From contig CAVZQP010000001.1 in the NCBI GenBank assembly GCA_963777485.1, positions 744,001 to 808,000 of the forward strand: a stretch of 64,000 nt of DNA. The letters are read 5' to 3'. This document shows positions 24,743 to 33,624 of this stretch, in pieces (position 1 is the stretch's first letter; the number at the start of each line of letters is the position of its first letter). The stretch is from Bog-473 sp963777485. Its GTDB lineage: Bacteria > Actinomycetota > Acidimicrobiia > Acidimicrobiales > RAAP-2. The notes below the pieces were generated by a model, which was given only the letters and a program-made list of their open reading frames with translations, was not told the origin of the DNA and ran no database searches. A program made the position numbers and the translations under genes.

Positions 24743-25795
24743 GTGATCGTCGTCGTCAAGGTCGGGTCCTCGTCGGTGACGGGGGAAACCGTCGATCGGC
24801 TGTGCGGCGAGGTCGCCGCCGCGCGTGCGGACGGCCACACCGTCGTCGTAGTCACGTCGGGCGCCATCGCCGCGGGCTGGGCGGCGCTCGACCCGGAGAG
24901 CCGGCGCCAGCGCCCGGCCGACCCTGCCGTGCTCCAGGCCGTCTCCGCCGTGGGACAGCACCGGCTCATGCGTATGTGGCAGGACGGGCTCGAGCCCCAC
25001 GGCACGTTGGCCGGCCAAGTCCTGCTCGCCCCGCTCGACTTCGTGCACCGCACCCAGTACCTCCATGCGCGCGGCACGCTCCGGCATCTCGTCGACCTGG
25101 GCGTGGTGCCCGTCGTCAACGAGAACGACGCGGTCGCCGACGAAGAGATCCGCTTCGGCGACAACGACCGCCTGGCCGCGCTCGTCGCGCACCTCGTCGG
25201 CGCGGAGCTGCTCGTGCTGCTCACGGACACCGCCGGTCTCCTCACCGCCGACCCCCGGCGCGACCGCGAAGCGTCCCTCATCGAGGAGGTCGTGGAGATC
25301 GACCAGCAGCTCGAACGCCTGGCCGGCGGGCGGGGCAGCGCGGTCGGCAGTGGCGGCATGGCCTCGAAATTGGCCGCGGCGAAGATCGCCACCTGGTCCG
25401 GCGTGCGCACGGTGATCGCGGATGCGAGCCGTCCCCATGTGCTCGCCGCCGCCCTGGCGGACGAAGCGGGTGTCGGGACGGTCTTCCGTGCCCGGCGGAG
25501 CCGTCTCTCCGCGCGCAAGCTGTGGATCGCGTTCGCGTTGGCCGCCGCCGGCCGCCTCACCGTCGACGAAGGGGCGCGCACTGCACTGACCGGGCGCGGG
25601 CGCTCGCTCCTCGCCGCAGGGGTGGTCGGCTGCACCGGGACATTCCGGCCCGAGGACGCCGTCGAGATCGCCGGCCCCGACGGGCAGGTCTTCGCCAAGG
25701 GCCTGGTCCGGGTGCCGGCGGCGTCGGCCGAGGAGTGGATGGGGCGCCGCAGCCAGGTCGTCGTCCATCGTGACGACCTCGTCCTTGTAACCTGA
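24743..25795 (+). CDS. proB: Glutamate 5-kinase
   Basis: First step of proline synthesis: phosphorylates glutamate, with product channelled to ProA, encoded next. The 350 residues contain the amino acid kinase domain (VVKVGSSSVT, VTSGAIAAG, VNENDAV, FGDNDRLAALVA, GGMASKLAAA) and a C-terminal PUA domain (about 265-350). The GTG start gives VIVVVKVGSSS, with no room for a longer N-terminus after obgE. Confidence 0.96.
   Translation: MIVVVKVGSSSVTGETVDRLCGEVAAARADGHTVVVVTSGAIAAGWAALDPESRRQRPADPAVLQAVSAVGQHRLMRMWQDGLEPHGTLAGQVLLAPLDFVHRTQYLHARGTLRHLVDLGVVPVVNENDAVADEEIRFGDNDRLAALVAHLVGAELLVLLTDTAGLLTADPRRDREASLIEEVVEIDQQLERLAGGRGSAVGSGGMASKLAAAKIATWSGVRTVIADASRPHVLAAALADEAGVGTVFRARRSRLSARKLWIAFALAAAGRLTVDEGARTALTGRGRSLLAAGVVGCTGTFRPEDAVEIAGPDGQVFAKGLVRVPAASAEEWMGRRSQVVVHRDDLVLVT
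25788..25793 (+). promoter_or_regulatory. -10 box TAACCT before proA
   Basis: TAACCT lies in the last codons of proB and ends 6 bases before the proA ATG, again without a ribosome binding site. Confidence 0.4.
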
Positions 25796-25799
25796 ACCG

Positions 25800-27053
25800 A
25801 TGACCTCGCCCGCGTTGGAGCAGCTCGCGGGCCGCGTCCAGACGGCCGCCCGGGTCGTCGCCCGCTCGACGAGCTCGACCCGTGACGACGCCCTGCGGCT
25901 CGCTGCCGACCTCATGGACGAGGAATGGTCCACGCTCGTGGAGGCCAACGCGGCCGACCTGGAACGGGCCGAGGCGTCCGGCATGGTCGACGCGGCCCGG
26001 GACCGCCTGCGCCTGACCGAGGCGCGTGTCCACGCCATGGCCAGCGGGTTGCGCAAGGTGGCCGGTTTGCCGGACCCCGTCGGTGAGGTGACCGAGGGCT
26101 GGGTGCGGCCCAACGGCCTGCGCGTGAGCCGGGTCCGCGTCCCGCTCGGCGTCGTCGGCGTGATCTACGAGAACCGGCCGAACGTCACGAGCGATGCCGC
26201 CGGCCTCTGCCTCAAGGCCGGCAACGCGGCCTTCTTGCGCGGCTCGTCGTCGGCCCTGGAGTCCAACCGCGCCGTTGTGGCGCTGCTCCGCCGCGCCGCC
26301 GTCAAGGCCGGCCTGCCCGAGGACGCCGTCGCCTTGGTGGAAGAGACCTCGCACGAGACGGCGGTCGCCTTCATGCAACTGCGCGGTTACGTCGACTGCC
26401 TGATCCCGCGCGGCGGACCGGCGCTGATTGCGTCGCTCGTCGAGCACGCCACGGTGCCGTACGTCCTCGACGGCGACGGCAACTGCCACATCTACATCGA
26501 CGGCGCCGCCGATCTGGCGATGGCGCACGACCTGACGGTGAACGCGAAGACACACCGGTTCGGGGTCTGCAACGCCGTCGAGACGATCCTCGTGCACGAG
26601 TCGGTTGCGGCCGCCTTCCTGCCGCGCCTGGCCGAGTCCCTCGTTGCGGCCGGCGTCGAGATGAGGGCCGACGAGCGCGTCCGGGCCCACGTCCCCGACG
26701 CGGTGCCCGCCACGGACGAAGACTTCGCGACCGAGTTCCTGGCGCCGGTGGTGGCCATCGGGATGGTCGACGACGTGGGGGACGCCATCGCGCACATCGC
26801 CCGCTACAACTCGGGACACTCCGAGGCGATCGTGACGTCGGACGTGGCGACGGCGGACCGCTTCGTGGCCGAAGTGGACGGTGCGGCGGTGTTGGTGAAC
26901 ACGTCGACGAGGTTCGTCGACGGCGAGGAGCTCGGGCTCGGCGCGGAGGTGGGCATCTCCACCCAGAAGCTGCACGCCCGCGGCCCGATGGGAGTAAAGG
27001 AGTTGACGACGTTGAAGTGGGTCGTACGGGGCGACGGGCAGGTACGCGCGTGA
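25800..27053 (+). CDS. proA: Glutamate-5-semialdehyde dehydrogenase
   Basis: Reduces glutamyl-5-phosphate to the semialdehyde with NADPH. The 417 residues are full length, with an aldehyde-dehydrogenase fold. The segments VGVIYENRPNVTSDAA, KAGNAAFLRGSS and HRFGVCNAVETILVH place the catalytic Cys in FGVCNA. The stop overlaps the downstream ATPase start as GTGA, so the MoxR/CoxE genes are co-translated with proline synthesis. Confidence 0.97.
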   Translation: MTSPALEQLAGRVQTAARVVARSTSSTRDDALRLAADLMDEEWSTLVEANAADLERAEASGMVDAARDRLRLTEARVHAMASGLRKVAGLPDPVGEVTEGWVRPNGLRVSRVRVPLGVVGVIYENRPNVTSDAAGLCLKAGNAAFLRGSSSALESNRAVVALLRRAAVKAGLPEDAVALVEETSHETAVAFMQLRGYVDCLIPRGGPALIASLVEHATVPYVLDGDGNCHIYIDGAADLAMAHDLTVNAKTHRFGVCNAVETILVHESVAAAFLPRLAESLVAAGVEMRADERVRAHVPDAVPATDEDFATEFLAPVVAIGMVDDVGDAIAHIARYNSGHSEAIVTSDVATADRFVAEVDGAAVLVNTSTRFVDGEELGLGAEVGISTQKLHARGPMGVKELTTLKWVVRGDGQVRA

Positions 27054-27982
27054 GCGAGACGATGAACGGCCGCCTGGGGCTGCCCGACGCGGGACCCCCG
27101 CGGTTCGAGTCCCTCGACGCCGTGCGGGGCGGCCTGGGCAAGGTCGGCTACCTGGCCGACGACTCCATCAGTGGCGTCGTCTACCTGGCCGACCGACTGG
27201 GCAAGCCGGTACTGGTCGAGGGGCCGGCGGGCACCGGCAAGACACAGCTCGCCAAGTCGGTGGCCGACCTGACCGGCGCCCGGCTCATCCGCCTGCAGTG
27301 CTACGAGGGCCTCGACGAGTCGAAGGCGCTCTACGAGTGGAACTACCGCAAGCAGCTGCTGCGCATCCAGGCGGGGGAGCACGGCAAAGGCGAGACGGAG
27401 GGACCGAGCTGGCACGAGCTCGAGGAGGACATCTTCTCGGAGGACTTCCTCCTGACCCGGCCCTTGCTCGAGGCCATCAGGGCCACCGAGCCGGTGGTGC
27501 TCCTGGTCGACGAGGTGGACCGCGTCGAGCTCGAGACCGAGGCACTGTTGCTCGAGATCCTCTCGGAGTACCAGGTGTCCATCCCCGAGCTCGGGACCGT
27601 GCGGGCGTCCCAGCTGCCGATGGTGTTCCTGACGTCCAACAACACCCGCGAGCTCTCCGAGGCGCTCAAGCGGCGCTGCCTGTACCTGCACATCGACTAC
27701 CCAGACCTCGAGCGCGAGCGGGAGATCGTGCGGGCGAAGGTGCCGGGCATCAGCGAGGAGCTGGCCGACCAGGTCGCCCGCATCGTGCGCTCGTTGCGCA
27801 CGCTCGAGCTGCGCAAGGCGCCGTCGGTATCCGAGACGCTCGACTGGGCGCGCACGCTCGTCCTGCTCGGCGTGCAGACGATCGACGCCGCCGAGGCGAA
27901 GGACACCTTGCACATCCTGTTGAAGTACCAAGCCGACATCGAGCGGGCGACGAAGGAGCTCCTGTCGGCCTCGTCGAACTGA
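27050..27982 (+). CDS. MoxR-family AAA+ ATPase
   Basis: MoxR-type chaperone ATPase that usually works with a von Willebrand A protein encoded beside it, as here. The 310 residues contain Walker A GPAGTGKT (residues 58-65), Walker B VVLLVDEVDR and sensor 1 VFLTSNNTREL, followed by RRCLYLHIDYPD. The YEGLDESKALYEWNY segment is typical of the CoxD-like subgroup. The GTG start overlaps proA by four bases. The client is unknown; in CO dehydrogenase systems the analogous pair helps cofactor assembly, but no such enzyme is in this window. Confidence 0.9.
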   Translation: MSETMNGRLGLPDAGPPRFESLDAVRGGLGKVGYLADDSISGVVYLADRLGKPVLVEGPAGTGKTQLAKSVADLTGARLIRLQCYEGLDESKALYEWNYRKQLLRIQAGEHGKGETEGPSWHELEEDIFSEDFLLTRPLLEAIRATEPVVLLVDEVDRVELETEALLLEILSEYQVSIPELGTVRASQLPMVFLTSNNTRELSEALKRRCLYLHIDYPDLEREREIVRAKVPGISEELADQVARIVRSLRTLELRKAPSVSETLDWARTLVLLGVQTIDAAEAKDTLHILLKYQADIERATKELLSASSN

Positions 27983-27995
27983 GCGGCGCGCCACC

Positions 27996-29456
27996 GTGCT
28001 CGATCTCCTCTCCGGTTTCGTCACCGAGCTGCGTCGTTCCGGGTTGCCCGTCTCCCTGACGGAACATCTCGATGCGGCCGAGGCCGTAAAGCAGATCCCC
28101 CTCGAGGACCGCGAGGGCCTCAAGTACGCGCTCGCCGCCACGCTCGTGAAGAGCTCGTCGCACTGGCGCGCCTTCGAAACGGCCTTCGAGGTGTTCTTCG
28201 CCGTGCGACCGGGCGGCGGCGCCGGCGACGAGGGCGACGAGCTCGGCGAGGGTGAGGGCGACACCGAGAGCGAGGGAGCGCCGGGCGACCAGGGCCGCAT
28301 GCCGGGCCAGGGCCGCTCGTGGAAGGGCGGGGGCGGCGGCGAGGGCATGACGCCCGAGGAGCTGGCCGAGCTGCTGTTCAAGTCGCTGATGTCGGCGGAC
28401 GCGGCCATGATGAACGTCGTCGCTCGCAACGCCGTCGACCGCTATGCGGGCATGGAGCCGGGCCGACCCGTCGGCGGGACGTATTACCTGTACCGGACGC
28501 TGCGGAACCTGGACCTCGACGCGGTCCTCGAGCGCCTCATGCGGCAGGCTCAGGCCGGCGCGGCCGGTGGCGCGTTGACGGACCTGGAGGAGCGCCTGGC
28601 CGCCGACGAGTACAAGGCGCGCATCGACAAGTTCCGCCGCGCCGTCGAGACCGAGATCCGCCGCCGCCTGGTCGAGGATCGCGGCGCGGAGGCGCTCGCG
28701 CGCTCCGTGCGAAAGCCTTTGCCCGAGGACATCGACGTGATGCACGCGACGCGCGACGAGCTGGCGATGCTGCACCGGGTCCTCCAGCCGCTCTCACGAA
28801 AGCTCGCCGTGCGCCTGGCCCGCAAGCGGCGCCACGGCCGCAAGGGTCCGCTCGACTTCCGAGCCACCATGCGCCGGTCGCTCTCGACGGGCGGCGTGCC
28901 CGTCGAGCCGCGGTTCCGCCACCCGCGGCCGGCCAAGCCGGAGATCTTCGTGATCGCGGACATCTCGGGCTCGGTCGCGAGCTTCGCCCGTTTCACCCTG
29001 CATCTCGTCTACGCGATCTCGTCGCAATTCTCCAAGGTGCGCTCGTTCGTCTTCGTCGACGGCATCGACGAGGTGACGCGCTTCTTCGAGGGCGTAGTCG
29101 ACCCGGCAGAGGCGGTGGCGCGCATCAACACCGAGGCGGACGTGATCTGGGTGGACGGCCACTCCGACTACGGCCACGCCTTCACCGAGTTCGAGCGGCG
29201 CTGGGGCGACCAGGTGACCTCGCGCTCGTCGGTCATGATCCTGGGCGACGCGCGCAACAACTACCACGCGTCCCAATCGTGGGTGCTCGAGGACCTCCAG
29301 GCGCGGGCCCGCCGCGTGTACTGGCTCAACCCCGAGCCGCGCGACTACTGGGGCTCGGGCGACTCGATCGTCGGCGAGTACGCCGCCCACTGCGACGACG
29401 TGGTCGAGTGCCGCACGCTGCGCCAGCTCGAGAAGTTCGTCGGCAACCTGGCGTGA
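27996..29456 (+). CDS. VWA domain-containing CoxE-like protein
   Basis: Partner of the MoxR ATPase. The 486 residues have a helical N-terminal half interrupted by an acidic Gly/Glu-rich linker (about residues 70-120). The von Willebrand A domain carries the MIDAS motif DISGS (from Asp322), with a later Asp in ILGDARNNY. The Gly-rich linker is longer than in many CoxE proteins. Encoded 13 bases after the ATPase gene; its stop overlaps the next gene as GTGA. Confidence 0.88.
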   Translation: MLDLLSGFVTELRRSGLPVSLTEHLDAAEAVKQIPLEDREGLKYALAATLVKSSSHWRAFETAFEVFFAVRPGGGAGDEGDELGEGEGDTESEGAPGDQGRMPGQGRSWKGGGGGEGMTPEELAELLFKSLMSADAAMMNVVARNAVDRYAGMEPGRPVGGTYYLYRTLRNLDLDAVLERLMRQAQAGAAGGALTDLEERLAADEYKARIDKFRRAVETEIRRRLVEDRGAEALARSVRKPLPEDIDVMHATRDELAMLHRVLQPLSRKLAVRLARKRRHGRKGPLDFRATMRRSLSTGGVPVEPRFRHPRPAKPEIFVIADISGSVASFARFTLHLVYAISSQFSKVRSFVFVDGIDEVTRFFEGVVDPAEAVARINTEADVIWVDGHSDYGHAFTEFERRWGDQVTSRSSVMILGDARNNYHASQSWVLEDLQARARRVYWLNPEPRDYWGSGDSIVGEYAAHCDDVVECRTLRQLEKFVGNLA

Positions 29457-30184
29457 GCACTCTGGTTGCCGAGGACCCCTCCTCCGAAGACGGAGCGACG
29501 GGAGTCCTACGGGTCTTCCCGCCCGTGTCGGGCTCGACGCGCATCGTGCTGGTCCGCCACGGCGAGGCCGAGTGCAACCTCAACCGCATCGTCGGTGGGG
29601 TGAAGGGCTGCACCGGACTGACCGCACTGGGCCGGCGCCAGGTCGCCGCGCTGGCCGACCGCCTCTACGAGTCGGGCGAGCTGCGCGAGGCGACAACCCT
29701 CTACTCGTCGGTCCTGCCCCGTGCGATCGAGACCGCCGAGCGGATGCGGCCCGTGGTCGGCCCAGGTCCCGCCGCGCTGGGTCCCGTCGTCGAAGACTGC
29801 GACCTGTGCGAACTGCACCCGGGGGAGAGCGACGGGATGTCGTGGAACGACGTCGTCGAAACACTCGGCGTGCCCGACTGGGACCGCGACCCCAGCGCGC
29901 CGATCGCGCCCGGCGGCGAGAGCTGGTCGAGCTTCATCGTCCGGGCGTCCGACGCGGTCAGGACCTTGGTCCGCCGTCACCCCGGCGAGCTGGTCGTGGC
30001 CGCCGTCCACGCCGGTGTCATCGAGGCGACGATGATCTCTTTCCTCGGGATCCAACCCGAGGTGTACCGCAGGGGCTGGGTCCACATCATGCACGCGTCG
30101 ATGACGGAGTGGGCGTGGGTCCCCGACGAGGACCGCTGGATCCTCCTCCGCTTCAACGACGCGAGCGGCATTCCACGCGCGTGA
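29453..30184 (+). CDS. Histidine phosphatase family protein
   Basis: A 243-residue member of the phosphoglycerate mutase/acid phosphatase superfamily. The phosphohistidine motif VRHGEAE lies near residue 35, followed by LTALGRRQV. A second catalytic His is in AAVHAGVIEA. It lacks features identifying a specific mutase, so phosphatase activity on an unknown substrate is most likely. The GTG start overlaps the VWA gene by four bases; the first ~28 residues are a poorly conserved extension. Confidence 0.82.
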   Translation: MSTLVAEDPSSEDGATGVLRVFPPVSGSTRIVLVRHGEAECNLNRIVGGVKGCTGLTALGRRQVAALADRLYESGELREATTLYSSVLPRAIETAERMRPVVGPGPAALGPVVEDCDLCELHPGESDGMSWNDVVETLGVPDWDRDPSAPIAPGGESWSSFIVRASDAVRTLVRRHPGELVVAAVHAGVIEATMISFLGIQPEVYRRGWVHIMHASMTEWAWVPDEDRWILLRFNDASGIPRA

Positions 30185-30194
30185 GTGGCGCCTG

Positions 30195-30200
30195 TAGCCT
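30195..30200 (+). promoter_or_regulatory. -10 box TAGCCT, leadered
   Basis: TAGCCT lies about 42 bases before the TTG start of the next gene. Unlike most genes nearby, that gene also has a perfect AAGGAGG (30228-30234), so the transcript has a leader. Confidence 0.4.
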
Positions 30201-30242
30201 GAGCAGGGGCGCGTCATCGACACCAGGAAGGAGGCCGGCCCG

Positions 30243-30785
30243 TTGCCTGCGTGCTCGCGCTGTCTAGTCGAGGTGTTCCCCGGTACCGCGCTGTGCCCGA
30301 ACTGCGGGGCGGCAATACGTCCGACCGTCATACCGAAGCCGAAGCCCAAGCGCGTCGGGAAGGTGCGCCAGCGGGTCAACGAGCTGAACCGCAAGGAATT
30401 GGTCTTCGGCCCGGCCACCGTTCTCCTGCTGGTCTCGTTCTGGCTGCCCTGGTACTCGGCCTCCGCCGGCCCCTTCTCGGTGTCCATCAGTGGGCTGAGC
30501 CAGCACGGCTGGCTGTTCATTGCGGTGCTGGACTCGATCGTGCTCGTGCTCTACGTGCTGATCACGGCGTTCGGCGCGGGCGACCTCGCCGATCAGGGGC
30601 GTCTGTCCAAGGAGCAGCTCCTGACGATCATGACCGCGGTCAACCTGGTCCTGGTCGTGCTGGCGTTCCTGCTCAAGCCGTCTGGTTTCGGCTGGACGTA
30701 CGGCGCCCTCCTTGCGTTGGCCGCGGCAATCGTCGCCTTCTTGCCGTTCGGCATCCCCCTGGTCCAAGAGCAACGGCGCGGCTGA
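30243..30785 (+). CDS. Zinc-ribbon membrane protein, unknown function
   Basis: A 180-residue protein. The N-terminus carries a zinc ribbon with two pairs (CSRC near residue 4 and CPNC near 18). A basic Lys/Pro linker (KPKPKRVGKVRQR) follows, then four hydrophobic helices (about residues 55-70, 88-110, 125-143 and 150-170). The zinc ribbon is presumably cytoplasmic. No known function. The TTG start is supported by AAGGAGG eight bases upstream and by the position of the first Cys pair. It converges with the following minus-strand gene. Confidence 0.65.
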   Translation: MPACSRCLVEVFPGTALCPNCGAAIRPTVIPKPKPKRVGKVRQRVNELNRKELVFGPATVLLLVSFWLPWYSASAGPFSVSISGLSQHGWLFIAVLDSIVLVLYVLITAFGAGDLADQGRLSKEQLLTIMTAVNLVLVVLAFLLKPSGFGWTYGALLALAAAIVAFLPFGIPLVQEQRRG

Positions 30786-30806
30786 CCGGCGAGACGACGC
30801 GGCGTA

Positions 30807-31592
30807 TCACGGGGGCTGGTTCCGCACGTCGGGGAACAACGGTGCCGTGGGTCCGGCCGTCACCCGGCCCTGCATCTTCGTCACGAGATGGGGTGCGAAG
30901 ACCGCGCCGTAGAGGAGATTCGCCACCACGACAACACCGACCACCGACAGCCCCAACGACCGCAGGCGGTTCGGCGAGATCCGGTCGGCCCACATGTCGA
31001 TCACCGTGCGCCCGTCCGGATCGGTCCGTCCCAGGATGTAGGTGAAGACCATCATCTGCACGCCCATGGCGAGGGCGTCGTAGAGCGGATACTGGTGCTT
31101 GGTCCCCTGCCACAAGGCGAGCCCCGGGATCACGCGGCCGTAGTAGAAGACGCCGAGACGGGCGCCGAGGACCCCGTTGAAGAGGAAGGCCCAGACGATG
31201 CCGACGAAAAGGCCGGTGGTGAGGAGGGTCTGCGGCCGCCGCCAGCCGAACCTCGAGCTCAGCCGTCTCCCGAGGGCGGCGCCGATCACGGCGGGCAGGA
31301 CGAAGTAGGCGATGTAGCCGGGTGGCACCGACGCCGGCAATCCGCCCCAGGTCATGTTCAGCGGCCACCAGGACGGCATCCGAGGGATGGCCGGCGCAAA
31401 CTGCGCGTAGACCGCCCAGTCGTACGGCGCTTCGATCCAGGAGATCGAGATCGCGGCAATGCAGACGAGCAGCAACGGATGCAGCCTCCTGCGCCGAACC
31501 GTGAGGTAGATGCCGGCGACCACGAAGGCGAGCCCTCCGACGTAAGCAAAACCGATCGACGCGATCAACAGGGGCGTCAACGGATGGCTCAT
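30807..31592 (-). CDS. Spirocyclase AveC-like membrane protein
   Basis: A 261-residue polytopic membrane protein with about seven hydrophobic helices. The stretch TKHQYPLYDALAMGVQ followed by RTDPDGRTVID, and the earlier WPLNMTWGGLP, resemble the AveC-like family found in mycobacteria and related actinobacteria. AveC of avermectin synthesis acts in spiroketal formation, but most family members are of unknown role and no polyketide genes are nearby. The ATG overlaps the stop of a 36-codon gene as ATGA, implying coupled translation. Confidence 0.6.
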   Translation of the reverse strand: MSHPLTPLLIASIGFAYVGGLAFVVAGIYLTVRRRRLHPLLLVCIAAISISWIEAPYDWAVYAQFAPAIPRMPSWWPLNMTWGGLPASVPPGYIAYFVLPAVIGAALGRRLSSRFGWRRPQTLLTTGLFVGIVWAFLFNGVLGARLGVFYYGRVIPGLALWQGTKHQYPLYDALAMGVQMMVFTYILGRTDPDGRTVIDMWADRISPNRLRSLGLSVVGVVVVANLLYGAVFAPHLVTKMQGRVTAGPTAPLFPDVRNQPP

Positions 31593-31699
31593 CGATCGCG
31601 GGTGTCCGGTTCGCGCGCTTCGGGGTCGTAGCGGAGGACCAACCCGAAGATGAGGACGATCAGCCCGAACAGGGTGCCCAACATGATGAGTGCCGCCAT
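31589..31699 (-). CDS. 36-residue single-pass membrane protein
   Basis: Reads MAALIMLGTLFGLIVLIFGL then VLRYDPEAREPDTRDR: one strong hydrophobic helix of about 20 residues followed by a charged tail, a plausible N-out/C-in micro-membrane protein. The stop overlaps the ATG of the AveC-like gene as ATGA, the same coupling used by real gene pairs across the window. No clear ribosome binding site is seen before its ATG. Function unknown; perhaps an accessory subunit of the AveC-like protein. Confidence 0.5.
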   Translation of the reverse strand: MAALIMLGTLFGLIVLIFGLVLRYDPEAREPDTRDR

Positions 31700-31764
31700 C
31701 AAAGGTCAATGATGGCGTGCCGGCTCACCCTCCGTCAGTTCTCACTCGCCGACAGGCGCCGGCG

Positions 31765-31778
31765 AGCACAAAAGTGCT
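31765..31778. promoter_or_regulatory. Small palindrome AGCAC-AAAA-GTGCT
   Basis: A perfect 5-bp inverted repeat around AAAA in the divergent region between the micro-membrane gene and the Rpf-like gene. It is short; an operator role is only possible. Confidence 0.2.
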
Positions 31779-31794
31779 TGAAACAGCGCCAAAG

Positions 31795-31824
31795 TTGCAT
31801 CATCGACGCAGGAACGACTAAACG
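31795..31824 (+). promoter_or_regulatory. Promoter TTGCAT-18-TAAACG
   Basis: TTGCAT and TAAACG are separated by 18 bases; the latter ends 11 bases before the GTG of the Rpf-like gene, so the message may be nearly leaderless. Confidence 0.4.
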
Positions 31825-31835
31825 TTTGTCCAATC

Positions 31836-32930
31836 GTGACCGGGGTTCAGCACCACCCGCGTACGAAGCCAGGTCTCCGATGGCGGGCGCGAAGGCTCGC
31901 CGGTGTCCGGACGGGGATGATGGGCCTGTCTCTCGTAACTGCGATCACCGCAACGGTGGTCGTGGCTCGTGGACCCGTCGCGGCCGATCAAGTGTCGGAC
32001 CTCCAGGCGAAGGCGACCCAAGTCGCCAAGGATCTCGTGCTGCAGCAACTCCAGGTCGACACGTACCAACAGCAATACGGCGCCGACGTCACCAAGGTCC
32101 AACAGGACGAGGCGGCGATCGGCTCGACCGAGAGCCAGATCCAGTCCGACACCAACCGAGTCAGCCGCGACCGCAAGCGGCTCCAGTCCGAAGCGGTGTG
32201 GGCGTACATCCACCTTGGTGGCGATGCCAACGGGACGCCCACGATCTTCGAGAACCAAACGGTGGCGCCGACGCGCACGGAGTACGAAGACGTCGCGAGC
32301 GGTGACATATCGCTCACCATCGACTCGATTCACATCGACGAGAACAGGTTGCGGGCCGAGCGGGCCACGCTCGCGCAACAGAGGGCAGAGGACCAAGCGA
32401 CCACCAACCAGGAAGCGTCACTGACCAACGACGCCCGCCAGACGGCGGCTTCGCTCGCAGCCCAGCAGTCCGAGATCACGGGCCAGCTCGCCGTCGCCGT
32501 GGCCCAGCAGCAGGCGGCACAGGCGGCGGCCGCTCAAGCAGCGATACGGGCCGCACAGGCCAAGACTGCCGCCGCCGCGATTGCGACGCCGTCTCGGGCA
32601 CCATCGACGACTTCGACCGTCCCGCAGGCAAGTGGAACCGTCGCGCTCAGCACACCCGCGGCAGACCCGCAGCTGCCCCCGTTCCTCCAGTGCGTCCTGC
32701 AGGCGGAGTCGGGTGGCGACTACCAAGCCGTGTCGCCGGACGGCCAGTACATGGGCGGGTTCCAATTCAGCCAGCCGACCTGGAACGAAGCGGCCCAGCT
32801 GGCCGGGATGCCGCAGCTGATCAACGTCCCGCCGAACGAGGCGACCCCGGCGCAACAGGACGACCTCGCCATCGCGCTCTACAACGCGGACGGCGAACAA
32901 CCTTGGAACGACTCGTGCGCTTCGGGCTGA
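31836..32930 (+). CDS. Secreted coiled-coil protein with Rpf-like transglycosylase domain
   Basis: A 364-residue exported protein. An N-terminal hydrophobic segment (about residues 27-45, ending ARGPVAADQ) acts as signal or anchor. A long Gln/Ala-rich coiled coil (about 50-250) is followed by a Thr/Ser/Pro linker and a C-terminal transglycosylase-like domain. There the catalytic Glu is in CVLQAESGGDY and the fold signature GGFQFSQPTWNEAA follows. The domain is related to resuscitation-promoting factors and probably cleaves peptidoglycan. The coiled coil resembles the N-terminal part of NlpC/P60-type wall hydrolases. Confidence 0.78.
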   Translation: MTGVQHHPRTKPGLRWRARRLAGVRTGMMGLSLVTAITATVVVARGPVAADQVSDLQAKATQVAKDLVLQQLQVDTYQQQYGADVTKVQQDEAAIGSTESQIQSDTNRVSRDRKRLQSEAVWAYIHLGGDANGTPTIFENQTVAPTRTEYEDVASGDISLTIDSIHIDENRLRAERATLAQQRAEDQATTNQEASLTNDARQTAASLAAQQSEITGQLAVAVAQQQAAQAAAAQAAIRAAQAKTAAAAIATPSRAPSTTSTVPQASGTVALSTPAADPQLPPFLQCVLQAESGGDYQAVSPDGQYMGGFQFSQPTWNEAAQLAGMPQLINVPPNEATPAQQDDLAIALYNADGEQPWNDSCASG

Positions 32931-32971
32931 CGTAGTTCACCACTGCCGTCGCTCCACGGACCGAGAGGGAC

Positions 32972-33532
32972 ATGGCCAAGCTGATCTACATCGCGAATCT
33001 GTCCCTCGACGGCTACACCGAGGACGTGGACGGCAAATTCGAATGGACCGGTCCCGGCGATGAGGTCTTCGCGTTCATCACTGAGCTCTTGCGACCCGTC
33101 GGAACCCAACTGTACGGGCGGCGTATGTACGAGACGATGGCCGTTTGGGAGACCGATCCCACTCTGACGGCCCAGTCGGAGCTCATGGCCGACTTCGCCA
33201 GCGTCTGGCAAGCGACCGACAAGGTCGTCTACTCGACGACGCTGCACAATGCCTCGACCGCCAGGACGCGGCTCGAGCACCACTTCGACCCAGATTCGCT
33301 TCGCGACGTGAAGACGTCCGCCACGAGCGACTTGACCATCGGTGGACCAACCGTCACGGCGCACGCGTTCGATGCCGGCCTGGTCGACGAGTGTCACCTG
33401 TTCGTGTATCCGGTGCTCGTCGGTGGCGGCAAGCCCGCCTTTCCGAGCGACGCCCACGTCCAGCTGGAACTCCTGGAGGAACGGCGCTTCGCCAACGGCG
33501 TCGTGTACCTCCATTACCGCACCGAGATCTGA
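32972..33532 (+). CDS. Dihydrofolate reductase family protein (RibD C-terminal type)
   Basis: A 186-residue stand-alone RibD C-terminal/DHFR-fold protein. It begins MAKLIYIANLSLDGY, has the segment YGRRMYETMAVWE, the NADPH-type loop TIGGPTV and the end region VDECHLFVYPVLVGGGKPAF. Such proteins are NADPH-dependent reductases of unknown substrate; the fold resembles DHFR but it should not be read as the folate enzyme. GAGAGGGAC precedes the ATG. Confidence 0.87.
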   Translation: MAKLIYIANLSLDGYTEDVDGKFEWTGPGDEVFAFITELLRPVGTQLYGRRMYETMAVWETDPTLTAQSELMADFASVWQATDKVVYSTTLHNASTARTRLEHHFDPDSLRDVKTSATSDLTIGGPTVTAHAFDAGLVDECHLFVYPVLVGGGKPAFPSDAHVQLELLEERRFANGVVYLHYRTEI

Positions 33533-33560
33533 CTCTCAGGCGGAGGCGAATCGGCCTCGC

Positions 33561-33589
33561 GGAGCGCCGAAGCGCCGGATCGGCGCTCC
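33561..33589. terminator. Strong hairpin without T-run
   Basis: GGAGCGCCGA and its exact complement TCGGCGCTCC flank a 9-base loop, 28 bases after the reductase stop. There is no T tract, as is common for actinobacterial terminators, so it is a probable terminator of the reductase transcript. Confidence 0.5.
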
Positions 33590-33624
33590 AATCGAACGGG
33601 CCGACGGCGTAAGGGCTTGTGGTC

